Shown here: positions 1-7,532 of the stretch, piece by piece
How positions within the stretch are numbered: the first letter of the stretch is position 1
Layout of the letters: every line of letters begins with the position of its first letter
NCBI RefSeq assembly: GCF_000002995.4
Contig: NW_025062380.1
Span: 1-18,902 of the forward strand
Direction of reading: 5' to 3'
Source of the DNA: Brugia malayi
Lineage: Eukaryota > Nematoda > Chromadorea > Rhabditida > Onchocercidae
DNA: 18,902 bases
Notes under the pieces: generated by a model
The model's input: the letters and a program-made list of their open reading frames with translations, nothing else
The model's database searches: none
Told to the model about the DNA's origin: nothing
Translations under genes and position numbers: made by a program

Positions 1-1679
1 TTTTGAAGTTAATTGATTGTGCTGTATGCATTGCACGAGAGCTTGTCATATATGGTGTGCTCATTTTGTAGTTTAAATATTAAAATACGCTTTTGAAATT
101 AAGTTTTGCTCAAAAATTGATCACCGAAATTAATAGAACTTTCAATTAATGATGGTTTTAATTCAATTAAAGGTTGAAAATTTAATTTAATTTCAAATTT
201 AAATATTGAATTTTTTAAAAATTTTAAAATTTGTAATAGTTTTCTTTCATTAAACAAGGAAATTGGTTCTAAATTATTAATTTTTATTTTAATTAAGTAC
301 CAAAACTGCTAAAAATAGCAATATTTTGAACTTAATTCATTATGTTGTATGCATTGCAGCAGAGCGGGTCATATATGGTGTGCTCATTTTATAGTTTAAA
401 TATTAAAATACGCTCTTGAAATTAAGTTTTGCTCAAAAATTGATCACCGAAATTAATAGAACTTTCAATTAATGATGGTTTTAATTCAATTAAAGGTACA
501 ATATTAAATTTAATTTAAAATTAAAATTTTGAACTTTTTAAAAATTTTAAAATTTGTAATAGTTTTCTTTCATTAAACAAGGAAATTGGTTCTAAATTAT
601 TAATTTTTATTTTAATTAAGTGCCAAAACTGCTAAAAATAGCAATATTTTGAAGTTAATTGATTGTGCTGTATGCATTGCACGAGAGCTTGTCATATATG
701 GTGTGCTCATTTTGTAGTTTAAATATTAAAATACGCTTTTGAAATTAAGTTTTGCTCAAAAATTGATCACCGAAATTAATAGAACTTTCAATTAATGATG
801 GTTTTAATTCAATTTAAGGTTCAAAATTAAATTTAATTACAAATTTAAATTTTGAATTTTTTAAAAATTTTAAAATTTGTAATAGTTTTCTTTCATTAAA
901 CAAGGAAATTGGTTCTAAATTATTAATTTTTATTTTAATTAAGTACCAAAACTGCTAAAAATAGCAATATTTTGAACTTAATTCATTATGTTGTATGCAT
1001 TGCAGCAGAGCGGGTCATATATGGTGTGCTCATTTTATAGTTTAAATATTAAAATACGCTTTTGAAATTAAGTTTTGCTCAAAAATTGATCACCGAAATT
1101 AATAGAACTTTCAATTAATGATGGTTTTAATTCAATTTAAAGGTTCAAAATTAAATTTAATTTAAAATTAAATTTTGAACTTTTTAAAAATTTTAAAATT
1201 TGTAATAGTTTTCTTTCATTAAACAAGGAAATTGGTTCTAAATTATTAATTTTTATTTTAATTAAGTGCCAAAACTGCTAAAAATAGCAATATTTTGAAG
1301 TTAATTCATTATGTTGTATGCATTGCAGCAGAGCGGGTCATATATGGTGTGCTCATTTTATAGTTTAAATATTAAAATACGCTTTTGTAATTAAGTTTTG
1401 CGCAATATTTCATCGGCAAAATTAATAAAACTTTCAATTAATCATGGTTTTAATTCAATTTAAGGTTGAAAATTAAATTTAATTTCAAATTTAAATTTTG
1501 AATTTTTAAAAATTTTAAAATTTGTAATAGTTTTCTTTCATTAAACAAGGAAATTGGTTCTATATAATTAATTTTTATTTTAATTAAGTGACCAAAACTA
1601 CTAAAAATAGCAATATTTTGAAGTTAATTGAATGTGCTGTATGCATTGCACGAGAGCTTGTCATCTATGGTGTGCTCAT
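1..1679 (+). repeat. Forward block of 323-bp satellite monomers (left partial unit)
   Basis: Five full tandem monomers and the start of a sixth, all forward. Taking each monomer to begin at TTTTGAA(G/C)TTAATT, the starts are 1, 324, 647, 970, 1293 and 1616, a constant 323 bp. Two versions of the first 70 bp alternate: version a (GCACGAGAGCTTGTC) at 1, 647 and 1616, and version b (GCAGCAGAGCGGGTC) at 324, 970 and 1293. The fifth monomer has a distinct middle, with CATCGGCAAA at 1411 in place of GATCACCGAA. The a/b alternation makes the left part a dimeric repeat, a pattern not seen in the other units. No gene is visible. Confidence 0.96.
1143..1180. repeat. Imperfect palindrome inside the satellite monomer (example copy)
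   Basis: A 38-bp dyad beginning GTTCAAAATT and ending AATTTTGAAC. The outer 10 bp pair perfectly and about 16 of 19 positions pair overall. Equivalent but variable dyads lie at the same place in many monomers, followed by TTTTTAAAAATTTTAAAATT. It may extrude as a small cruciform or bend the DNA; that is inference. Confidence 0.6.
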
Positions 1680-1775
1680 CATTAATTGAAAGTTCTATAT
1701 ATTTCGGTGATCAATTTTTGAGCAAAACTTAATTTCAAAAGCGTATTTTAATATTTAAACTATATAATGAGCACA
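1671..1775. other. Fold-back junction with 87-nt loop
   Basis: TGTGCTCAT at 1671-1679 is the reverse complement of ATGAGCACA at 1767-1775, and pairing continues outward through the monomers on both sides. The intervening 1680-1766 is an unpaired loop made of one reverse-oriented partial monomer. This is a head-to-head inversion point, at a different monomer position from the junctions near 7495 and 13453. Confidence 0.85.
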
Positions 1776-3228
1776 TATATATGGCCCGCTCTGCTGCAAT
1801 GCATATAACATAATGAATTAAGTTCAAAAAATTGCTATTTTTAGCAGTTTTGGTACTTTATTAAAATAAAAATTAATCATATAGAACCAATTTCCTTGTT
1901 TAATGAAAGAAAACTATTACAAATTTTAAAATTTTTAAAAAATTCAATATTTAAATTTGAAATTAAATTTAATTTTCAACCTTAAATTGAATTAAAACCA
2001 TGATTAATTGAAAGTTTTATTAATTTTGCCGATGAAATATTGCGCCAAACTTAATTACAAAAGCGTATTTTAATATTTAAACTACAAAATGAGCACACCA
2101 TATATGACAAGCTCTCGTGCAATGCATACAGCACAATCAATTAACTTCAAAATATTGCTATTTTTAGCAGTTTTGGCACTTAATTAAAATAAAAATTAAT
2201 AATTTAGAACCAATTTCCTTGTTTAATGAAAGAAAACTATTACAAATTTTAAAATTTTTAAAAAATTCAAAATTTAAATTTGAAATTAAATTTAATTTTC
2301 AACCTTAAATTGAATTAAAACCATCATTAATTGAAAGTTCTATTAATTTCGGTGATCAATTTTTGAGCAAAACTTAATTTCAAAAGCGTATTTTAATATT
2401 TAAACTATAAAATGAGCACACCATATATGACCCGCTCTGCTGCAATGCATACAACATAATGAATTAAGTTCAAAATATTGCTATTTTTAGCAGTTTTGGT
2501 ACTTAATTAAAATAAAAATTAATAATTTAGAACCAATTTCCTTGTTTAATGAAAGAAAACTATTACAAATTTTAAAATTTTTAAAAAGTTCAAAATTTAA
2601 TTTTAAATTAAATTTAATTTTGAACCTTAAATTGAATTAAAACCATCATTAATTGAAAGTTCTATTAATTTCGGTGATCAATTTTTGAGCAAAACTTAAT
2701 TTCAAAAGCGTATTTTAATATTTAAACTATAAAATGAGCACACCATATATGACCCGCTCTGCTGCAATGCATACAACATAATGAATTAAGTTCAAAATAT
2801 TGCTATTTTTAGCAGTTTTGGCACTTAATTAAAATAAAAATTAATAATTTAGAACCAATTTCCTTGTTTAATGAAAGAAAACTATTACAAATTTTAAAAT
2901 TTTTAAAAAGTTCAAAATTTAAATTTTAAATTAAATTTAATATTGTACCTTTAATTGAATTAAAACCATCATTAATTGAAAGTTCTATTAATTTCGGTGA
3001 TCAATTTTTGAGCAAAACTTAATTTCAAAAGCGTATTTTAATATTTAAACTATAAAATGAGCACACTATATATGACCCGCTCTGCTGCAATGCATACAAC
3101 ATAATGAATTAAGTTCAAAATATTGCTATTTTTAGCAGTTTTGGCACTTAATTAAAATAAAAATTAATAATTTAGAACCAATTTCCTTGTTTAATGAAAG
3201 AAAACTATAACTAATTTTAAATTTTTTA
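1680..3228 (-). repeat. Reverse block of satellite monomers (left partial unit)
   Basis: The same 323-bp monomer in reverse orientation: TTCGGTGATC, the complement of the forward anchor, is at 1703, 2348, 2670 and 2993, with the variant TTTGCCGATG at 2025. The monomer at about 1830-2152 combines the variant middle with the version-a end; the others carry version b. The block opens abruptly at 1680, where forward sequence (TGTGCTCAT, 1671-1679) is followed by CATTAATTGAAAG in reverse sense. It ends near 3228, where orientation switches again. Confidence 0.95.
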
Positions 3229-3459
3229 TATTATAATACGCTTTTGTAATTAAGTTTTGCGCCATATTTCATCGGCAAAGTTAATAAAACTTTCCATTAA
3301 TCATGGTTTTAATTCAATTTGAGGTTCAAAATTGAATTTAATTTCATATTTAAATTTTGAATTTTTTAAAAAATTTAAAATTTAGTAATAGTTTTCTTGC
3401 ATTAAACAAGGAAATTGGTTTTAAATTATTAATTTTTATTTTAATTAAGTGCCAAAACT

Positions 3460-3508
3460 GCTAAAAATAGCAATATTAATGATGCTAAAAAATAGCAATA
3501 TTAATGTC
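3460..3508 (+). repeat. 24-bp tandem duplication in the chimeric block, copy 1
   Basis: GCTAAAAATAGCAATATTAATGAT starts at 3460 and is repeated at 3484 with one extra A and a changed end. Each copy contains the small dyad GCTA-AAAA-TAGC. It marks the join between two monomer fragments and recurs at 9414 and 15372 in the other units. Confidence 0.85.
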
Positions 3509-3639
3509 AATTAATGATGGTTTTAATTCTATTTAAGGTTCAAAATTAAATTTAATTTCAAATTTAAATTTTAAATTTTTTAAAAAATTTAAAATTAGTT
3601 GTAGTTTTCTTACATTAAACAAGGGAATTGCTTCTAGAT

Positions 3640-3686
3640 TATCAATTTTAGTTTTAATTATGTGCTGAATCTGTTAAAAATAGCAA
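3640..3686 (+). repeat. Left flanking direct repeat of cassette 1
   Basis: A 47-bp diverged monomer segment matching 5849-5895 at 39 of 47 positions. Both flanks share differences from the ordinary array, notably TGCTGAAT where ordinary monomers have TGCCAAAA. They bracket the non-satellite cassette like a duplicated target or two relics of one interrupted ancestral monomer. Confidence 0.75.
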
Positions 3687-4172
3687 CTAATTTGAAGAAA
3701 AATAGATGTTTAAGACCTGGTTGGTTTTGTAATCCTGTCTGCCAGTATGTAACACTGGAATTTAGAAATTTTTTTTGATCAAATTCTGAAAACAAAAAGT
3801 AGAATGTTACTCGATGAATGATAAACAATAGCCTTTTTTGCGTATTCATACAAAGAATACGCATTCTCTTCCCATTCACTTCTACTAAAGTATGTTTTTG
3901 GTTGGGTTTCCCTTCTGAAGGATTATCCTTGGAAGGGGGCGTATAATTAAGAGCAGTAGAAAATCCTGTTCGCACCCCCTCATTCTTACTTCATCAGCAA
4001 TTTTTTTCTGATCCCTAGAGGGACCAACAATTCTCTTTTGTTTTTTGCCAATGATCGAACTTTTTTTTTTTAGTGATGGAGTTCCCCCTCTCAAACTAGT
4101 GAACGAAGATCTCTCCCCTTCCACATCCTTACAAATTAGTAGTGTGGTCCTGCCGAGAATCGAGCGTTTCAC
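3658..4172 (-). pseudogene. Decayed unrecognised gene behind the tRNA-like module, left arm 1
   Basis: On the minus strand a coding-like frame runs from inside the tRNA-like part (4172) to 3885. A second frame (3975-3658) continues it after a one-base difference in a G run: this copy has five G, copies 2 and 3 have six. Joined by eye, the readable stretch has a basic segment (KKQKRIVG), an acidic/basic segment (DQKKIADEVRMRG), a polar P/S/N/K segment, then HTLVEVNGKRMRI. Past that, the sequence is hydrophobic and less convincing. No start codon with upstream context and no family is recognised. The broken frame and the diverged partner arm argue for a relic rather than a working gene. Frame coherence across three cassettes and partly in the other arm is the main evidence that it was once coding. 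Confidence 0.45.
3840..3862 (-). other. Conserved 23-nt hairpin, left arm 1
   Basis: GCGTATTC (3840-3847), a 7-nt loop, then GAATACGC (3855-3862): a perfect 8-bp stem. The partner arm keeps the stem with a G-U pair (5446-5468) although its loop is completely different. It is not followed by a T run in either sense, so it does not look like an intrinsic terminator. Confidence 0.6.
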
Positions 4173-4217
4173 CTACTGATTAAAAGCCAGCTGCTCTACC
4201 GGCTGAGCTACGCATCA
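4145..4217 (-). pseudogene. tRNA-Lys(UUU)-like pseudogene, left arm 1
   Basis: 73 nt, the usual length for a tRNA without the CCA tail. On the minus strand the D arm is perfect (GCTC/GAGC around AGCCGGTA). The anticodon arm pairs GCTGG with TCAGT, using two G-U pairs, around the loop CTTTTAA; the anticodon TTT lies at 4182-4184. The 3' acceptor strand CAGGACC plus discriminator A (4145) is present, but the 5' strand TGATGCG cannot pair with it. The T stem AAACG/CTCGG is also destroyed and the T loop starts C instead of T. The D arm contains a good A-box-like stretch (TAGCTCAGCCGG). The module faces left, out of the cassette. A functional tRNA is unlikely. Confidence 0.8.
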
Positions 4218-4347
4218 ACTGACCAACCCCAATCGTTTTCAGCCATATTAAACAGTAACATAGATTTTAATAATAAATTAATAAAATAATAAATTAACCA
4301 ATAGATGTTACAATATTAATTAGCTGCAAACTTATCGAGAGATTTTA

Positions 4348-4977
4348 ATGAGTGAAAAAAATATGCTTTTAAGATAGCAAAGCAAAAAGTACTCCAATAG
4401 AAACTGATGGTGAAAAGTGTTACAAGGTAAAATTAGTAGGGAAAATCTTGGATAGATAGAGCAAAAAGAATTATGCAACAGATTATAAAAATAATATACA
4501 TACAAATCAAATTTTCTATTGTTCTCTCGAAGATCTGTGTCCAGCATGATACATAATGTGGCAGGTATGTAATCCAATCGTAACTAGTATAATATAAAAT
4601 TAGAATAGTCAAATACCATCTAAAGCTTGTTAGCAAGTGGAGTATCTAACTTTTATTGGGAGATAAATATTAAAACTAAAAATACGTTACAAAACTCACA
4701 AAGCCCAGTTGACATTATATTCCAATCTTGCGAAACTGTAATTATTGAAAATCTGACAGATATCCAAATCGAAAGTTTACCAAATCCAAACTAATCATCA
4801 TTTAAAGATTCTTACAAAAAATCTTAATAGCTACCAACTTCAATCCCGGTAGAACATCTAACTGATGGTCAACTCGAAATTTTAATAGGCCACTTAACTA
4901 ATCACCAATTACAAACTATTGCTCAGAAATTACTGTTAGCAAAAGTTGGAAGTTTTTCTGGTTTAGTGGTTAGGTAA
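4348..4977 (+). pseudogene. Decayed gene ending in 12-residue repeats, copy 1
   Basis: The relic begins at an ATG reading MSEKNMLL, followed after a one-base frameshift by DSKAKSTPIETDGEKCYKV and KLVGENLG. The same frame, interrupted by several stops, reopens at 4624-4794 (57 codons with the stop) and leads into the first 12-residue repeat. A shift then places the remaining repeats in another frame, ending KVRSFSGLVV-R or its equivalent before TAA at 4975-4977. This copy carries two one-base losses absent from copies 2 and 3: three instead of four G near 4440, and CAATCCC instead of CAATTCCC near 4843. Its length of about 210 codons is only an estimate. The family is unknown. Silent third-position changes between its repeats support former coding. 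Confidence 0.6.
4750..4926 (+). repeat. Five degenerate 36-bp repeats encoding 12-residue units, copy 1
   Basis: Units read NLTDIQIESLPN, IQTNHHLKILTK, NLNSYQLQFPVE, HLTDGQLEILIG and HLTNHQLQTIAQ in the frameshift-free reading of copies 2 and 3. The pattern is [N/H]-L-T-x-x-Q-L-[E/Q]-x-L-x-x. At DNA level 4747-4779 and 4852-4884 match at 25 of 33 positions, including CTG/CTA and ACA/ACT silent differences. This copy has lost one base between units 3 and 4. Confidence 0.65.
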
Positions 4978-5090
4978 TCAATTATGATTCCAATTCTGGC
5001 ATGACTGAGCTGTACAAAATTACCATATACTATTGCTGTACTATCTATTTCACTGTTTAATATGGCTGAAAACGGGCGAGATTGCTCAGG

Positions 5091-5163
5091 TAGTGCATAG
5101 TTCAGCCGGTAGAGCAGCTGGCCTTTAATCAGTAGGTTGAGCGTTCGATTCTCCCCAGGACCA
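5091..5163 (+). pseudogene. tRNA-Lys(UUU)-like pseudogene, right arm 1
   Basis: 73 nt. D stem GTTC/GAGC (one U-G pair) around AGCCGGTA; anticodon stem GCTGG (5117-5121) with TCAGT (5129-5133); loop CCTTTAA with anticodon TTT at 5124-5126; variable AGGTT. The T arm is GAGCG-TTCGATT-CTCCC, with three of five pairs. An ancestral CGCTC would have paired fully, so this copy is closer to the ancestor here than the left arm. The 3' strand CAGGACC and discriminator A5163 are present, but the 5' strand TAGTGCA does not pair with it. The implied ancestor, with a GGTCCTG 5' strand and an AGGTC-type variable loop, looks like a bacterial-type tRNA-Lys; that is inference. The sequence after A5163 is CACT, not CCA. 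Confidence 0.8.
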
Positions 5164-5193
5164 CACTACTAAATTGTAAGGAATAATTATGGT

Positions 5194-5396
5194 GTGGAAG
5201 AGGAGATATTCGTTCACAAGTTTGAAAGGGGGACTCTCCATCACTAAAAAAAAAAAGTGCGATCATTGGCAAAAAACAAAAGAGAATTGTTGGTTCCTCT
5301 AGGGATCAGAAAAAAATTGCCAATGAAGTAAGAATGAGGGGGGAGCGTACAGGATTTTCTACTGGTCTTAATTATACACCCCCCTTCCAAGAATAA
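5194..5396 (+). pseudogene. Decayed unrecognised gene, right arm 1
   Basis: Partner of the left-arm relic in the same position behind the tRNA-like module. It shows the same coding-like stretch (KRIVGSSRDQKKIANEVRMRG, in fragments) and then RTGFSTGLNYTPP before TAA at 5394-5396. Here the frame is broken by a missing A in GGGGGACTCTCC near 5230. An extra C near 5380, compared with the left arm, creates the early stop. Past the stop a shifted frame still resembles the left arm (QQHTLAEVN). The product is unknown. Confidence 0.4.
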
Positions 5397-5445
5397 TCGT
5401 TCAAAAAGGAAACCCTACCAACAACATACTTTAGCAGAAGTGAAT

Positions 5446-5468
5446 GTGTATTCGTAGCGTGAATACGC
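5446..5468 (+). other. Conserved 23-nt hairpin, right arm 1
   Basis: GTGTATTC, loop GTAGCGT, GAATACGC: an 8-bp stem with one U-G pair. The stem is retained relative to the left arm while all of the loop has changed. Confidence 0.55.
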
Positions 5469-5610
5469 AAGAAAGGCTTATATTTTATAATTCATTGAGT
5501 AACATTCTTTTTCTGTTTTTCTGATTAAGAATTTGATCATAAAAAATTTCTAAATTTCAATGTTACGTACAGACAAACAGGATTTCAAAATAAACCTCTT
5601 CTTAATCTAA

Positions 5611-5848
5611 ATGAAATACAGTAACCAAGCGTTTATGTAGATTCTAATGAGCAGTTTACTTTTAGTTTATACAACCTTTTGAAATGTGAAAAAGTGTTTC
5701 TGAAGAACCATTAAACAAGAAATTAATTACATGTGCAAATATATTATCTAAAGTGAATTCTCTTTATTTGTGAGAAAGCGAAGCTAATAGTAGTTATGAA
5801 CTAATAGCAATTATGAACCAAATTTAATTTTCAAACTTAATTTTAATT
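5611..5848 (+). other. Cassette 1 tail, non-satellite
   Basis: About 240 bp found only on the right side of the cassette. No coding frame or RNA fold stands out. A 17-bp tandem duplication, CTAATAGTAGTTATGAA then CTAATAGCAATTATGAA, lies at 5784-5817, just before satellite-like sequence resumes. Confidence 0.7.
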
Positions 5849-5895
5849 AATCAATTTTAAGTTTAACTAACTGCTGAATTTGCTAAAAATAGCAA
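5849..5895 (+). repeat. Right flanking direct repeat of cassette 1
   Basis: 39/47 match to 3640-3686 in the same orientation, with the shared TGCTGAAT signature. From here satellite monomers resume with a first, diverged monomer. Confidence 0.75.
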
Positions 5896-7474
5896 TTCAA
5901 ATAAGAAAAGACTTATTTTTTGAACTTAATTGATTATTTCATATGCATTGCACCAGAGTTGGTCATATATGGTGTGATCATCATCTAGTTTAAATATTAA
6001 AATACGCTTTTGTAATTAAGTTTTGCGCAAAAATTGATCACCGAAAATTAATAGAACTTTCAATTAATGATGGTTTTAATTCAATTTAAGGTTCAAAATT
6101 AAATTTAATTTCAAATTTAAATTTTAAATTTTTTTAAAATTTAAAATTAGTTATAGTTTTCTTTCATTAAACAAGGAAATTGGTTCTAAATTATTAATTT
6201 TTATTTTAATTAAGTGACAAAACTACTAAAAATAGCAATTTTTTGAACTTAATTCATTATGTTATATGCATTGCAGCAGAGCGGGCCATATATATTGTGC
6301 TCATTATATAGATTAAATATTAAAATACGCTCTTGAAATTAAGTTTTGCTCAAAAATTGATCACCGAAATTAATAGAACTTTCAATTAATGATGGTTTTA
6401 ATTCAATTTAAGGTTCAAAATTAAATTTAATTTAAAATTAAAATTTTGAACTTTTTAAAAATTTTAAAATTTGTAATAGTTTTCTTTCATTAAACAAGGA
6501 AATTGGTTCTAAATTATTAATTTTTATTTTAATTAAGTACCAAAACTGCTAAAAATAGCAATATTTTGAACTTAATTCATTATGTTGTAAGCATTGCAGC
6601 AGAGCGGGTCGTATATGGTGTGCTCATTTTATGGTTTAAATATTACAATACGCTTTTGAAATTAAGTTTTGCTCAAAAATTGATCACCGAAATTAATAGA
6701 ACTTTCAATTAATGATGGTTTTAATTCAATTTAAGGGACAAAATTAAATTTAATTTAAAATTGAAATTTTGAACTTTTTAAAAATTTTAAAATTTGTAAT
6801 AGTTTTCTTTCATTAAACAAGGAAATTGGTTCTAAATTATTAATTTTTATTTTAATTAAGTACCAAAACTGCTAAAAATAGCAATATTTTGAACTTAATT
6901 CATTATGTTGTAAGCATTGCAGCAGAGCGGGTCATATATGGTGTGCTCATTTTATAGTTTAAATATTAAAATACGCTCTTGAAATTAAGTTTTGCTCAAA
7001 AATTGATCACCGAAATAAATAGAACTTTCAATTAATGATTGTTTTAATTCAATTAAAGGTACAATATTAAATTTAATTTAAAATTAAAATTTTGAACTAT
7101 TTAAAAATTTTAGAATTTGTAATAGTTTTCTTTCATTAAACAAGGAAATTGGTTCTAAATTATTAATTTTTATTTTAATTAAGTGCCAAAACTGCTAAAA
7201 ATAGCAATATTTTGAACTTAATTCATTATGTTGTAAGCATTGCAGCAGAGCGGGTCATATATATTGTGCTCATTTTATAGTTTAAATATTAAAATACGCT
7301 TTGTAATTAAGTTTTGCGCAATATTTCATCGGCAAAATTAATAAAACTTTCAATTAATCATGGTTTTAATTCAATTTAAGGTTGAAAATTAAATTTAATT
7401 ACAAATTTAAATTTTGAATTTTTTAAAAATTTTAAAATTTGTAATAGTTTTCTTTCATTAAACAAGGAAATTGG
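5896..7474 (+). repeat. Forward satellite block, unit 1
   Basis: Five monomers with anchors at 6036, 6359, 6682, 7005 and (variant CATCGGCAAA) 7327. The first, starting at 5918, has its own 5' version (GCACCAGAGTTGGTC). The next four carry version b, mostly with GTAAGCATTGCAGCAGAGCG rather than GTATGCATT. Version a is absent. This is the left arm of a large fold-back centred at about 7495. Confidence 0.95.
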
Positions 7475-7532
7475 TTCTATATAATTAATTTTTATTTTAA
7501 TTGAGTGCCAAAACTCCAATTTTCTTGTTTAA
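7458..7532. other. Fold-back junction with 41-nt loop, unit 1
   Basis: TTAAACAAGGAAATTGG at 7458-7474 pairs with CCAATTTTCTTGTTTAA from 7516 with one mismatch, leaving the loop 7475-7515. Pairing can continue outward through about 1.6 kb of monomers on each side. In single-stranded DNA or in a read-through transcript this would give a very long hairpin. Confidence 0.9.

Larger units (their letters stand above)
3229..3698 (+). repeat. Short chimeric forward satellite block left of cassette 1
   Basis: Orientation returns to forward at about 3229 (TATTATAATACGC). One monomer follows, starting about 75 bp into the unit, with the variant middle CATCGGCAAAG at 3270. It is joined through a 24-bp duplication to a second monomer that lacks roughly its first 130 bp. 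The end is diverged (TGCTGAATCTGTTAAAAATAGC) and leads into the cassette. The reverse block before it and this block pair tail to tail with a loop of about 140 nt. Confidence 0.88.
3700..4264 (-). repeat. Left inverted arm of cassette 1
   Basis: The reverse complement of this arm aligns with 5044-5610 over its whole length. In order it holds the conserved lead AACGATTTT... as CTGTTTAATATGGCTGAAAACG, the tRNA-Lys-like module, an 83-bp core (3975-4057) and a 23-nt hairpin (3840-3862). The core is 80/83 identical between the arms; other parts are clearly less similar, with many small indels. The arms point away from each other. Confidence 0.9.
4265..5043. other. Cassette 1 spacer between the inverted arms
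   Basis: About 780 bp of single-copy sequence within each cassette, repeated only from cassette to cassette. It is less A+T-extreme than the satellite and holds the + strand gene relic (4348-4977). The first 80 bp are A/T-rich without a visible signal. The open frames on the minus strand here are antisense to the relic. Confidence 0.8.
5044..5610 (+). repeat. Right inverted arm of cassette 1
   Basis: Inverted, diverged partner of 3700-4264 with the same order of parts: lead, tRNA-like module, 83-bp core (5260-5342) and hairpin (5446-5468). The arm faces right, away from the spacer. Divergence between the arms far exceeds that between the same arm in different cassettes, so the inverted pair is older than the amplification of the 5.96-kb unit. 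Confidence 0.9.

Noticed and set aside
1..3228. CRISPR array
   Set aside because: The repeat unit is 323 bp with no short repeat-spacer pattern, orientation reverses between blocks, and no cas-like genes are present.
3840..3862. Intrinsic transcription terminator
   Set aside because: The stem is only 8 bp and A/T-rich, and it is followed by A or mixed sequence rather than T in the sense of the arm.
3658..3975. Minus-strand frame as an intact 105-residue gene
   Set aside because: The start lies inside the conserved core rather than before it. The length differs between cassettes because of a TGG/TGA change, and the last third runs out into satellite-like sequence.
4145..4217. Functional tRNA-Lys gene
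   Set aside because: The 5' acceptor strand does not pair with the 3' strand and the T stem has at most one pair; the right-arm copies also have an unpaired acceptor stem.
4460..4549. Separate 29-codon frame on the + strand (contains YCSLEDLCPA)
   Set aside because: Short, without a start, and in a different frame from the rest of the relic. It may be another shifted piece of the same gene but cannot be supported alone.
5194..5396. Typical short interspersed element with poly-A tail
   Set aside because: The tRNA-like head fits, but the A run is internal and next to the coding-like part, no 3' poly-A or simple repeat tail ends the arm, and the body looks like a broken reading frame. Solitary copies elsewhere would reopen this.
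3687..5848. DNA transposon with terminal inverted repeats
   Set aside because: The inverted arms do not reach both cassette ends (a 240-bp tail lies only on the right), and no transposase remnant is recognised. A decayed foldback element is still possible.
3640..5895. LTR retrotransposon with tRNA primer site
   Set aside because: The tRNA similarity covers the full 73 nt rather than an 18-nt complementary 3' end. There is no reverse transcriptase, integrase or long terminal direct repeat, and the flanking repeats are only 47 bp and of satellite origin.
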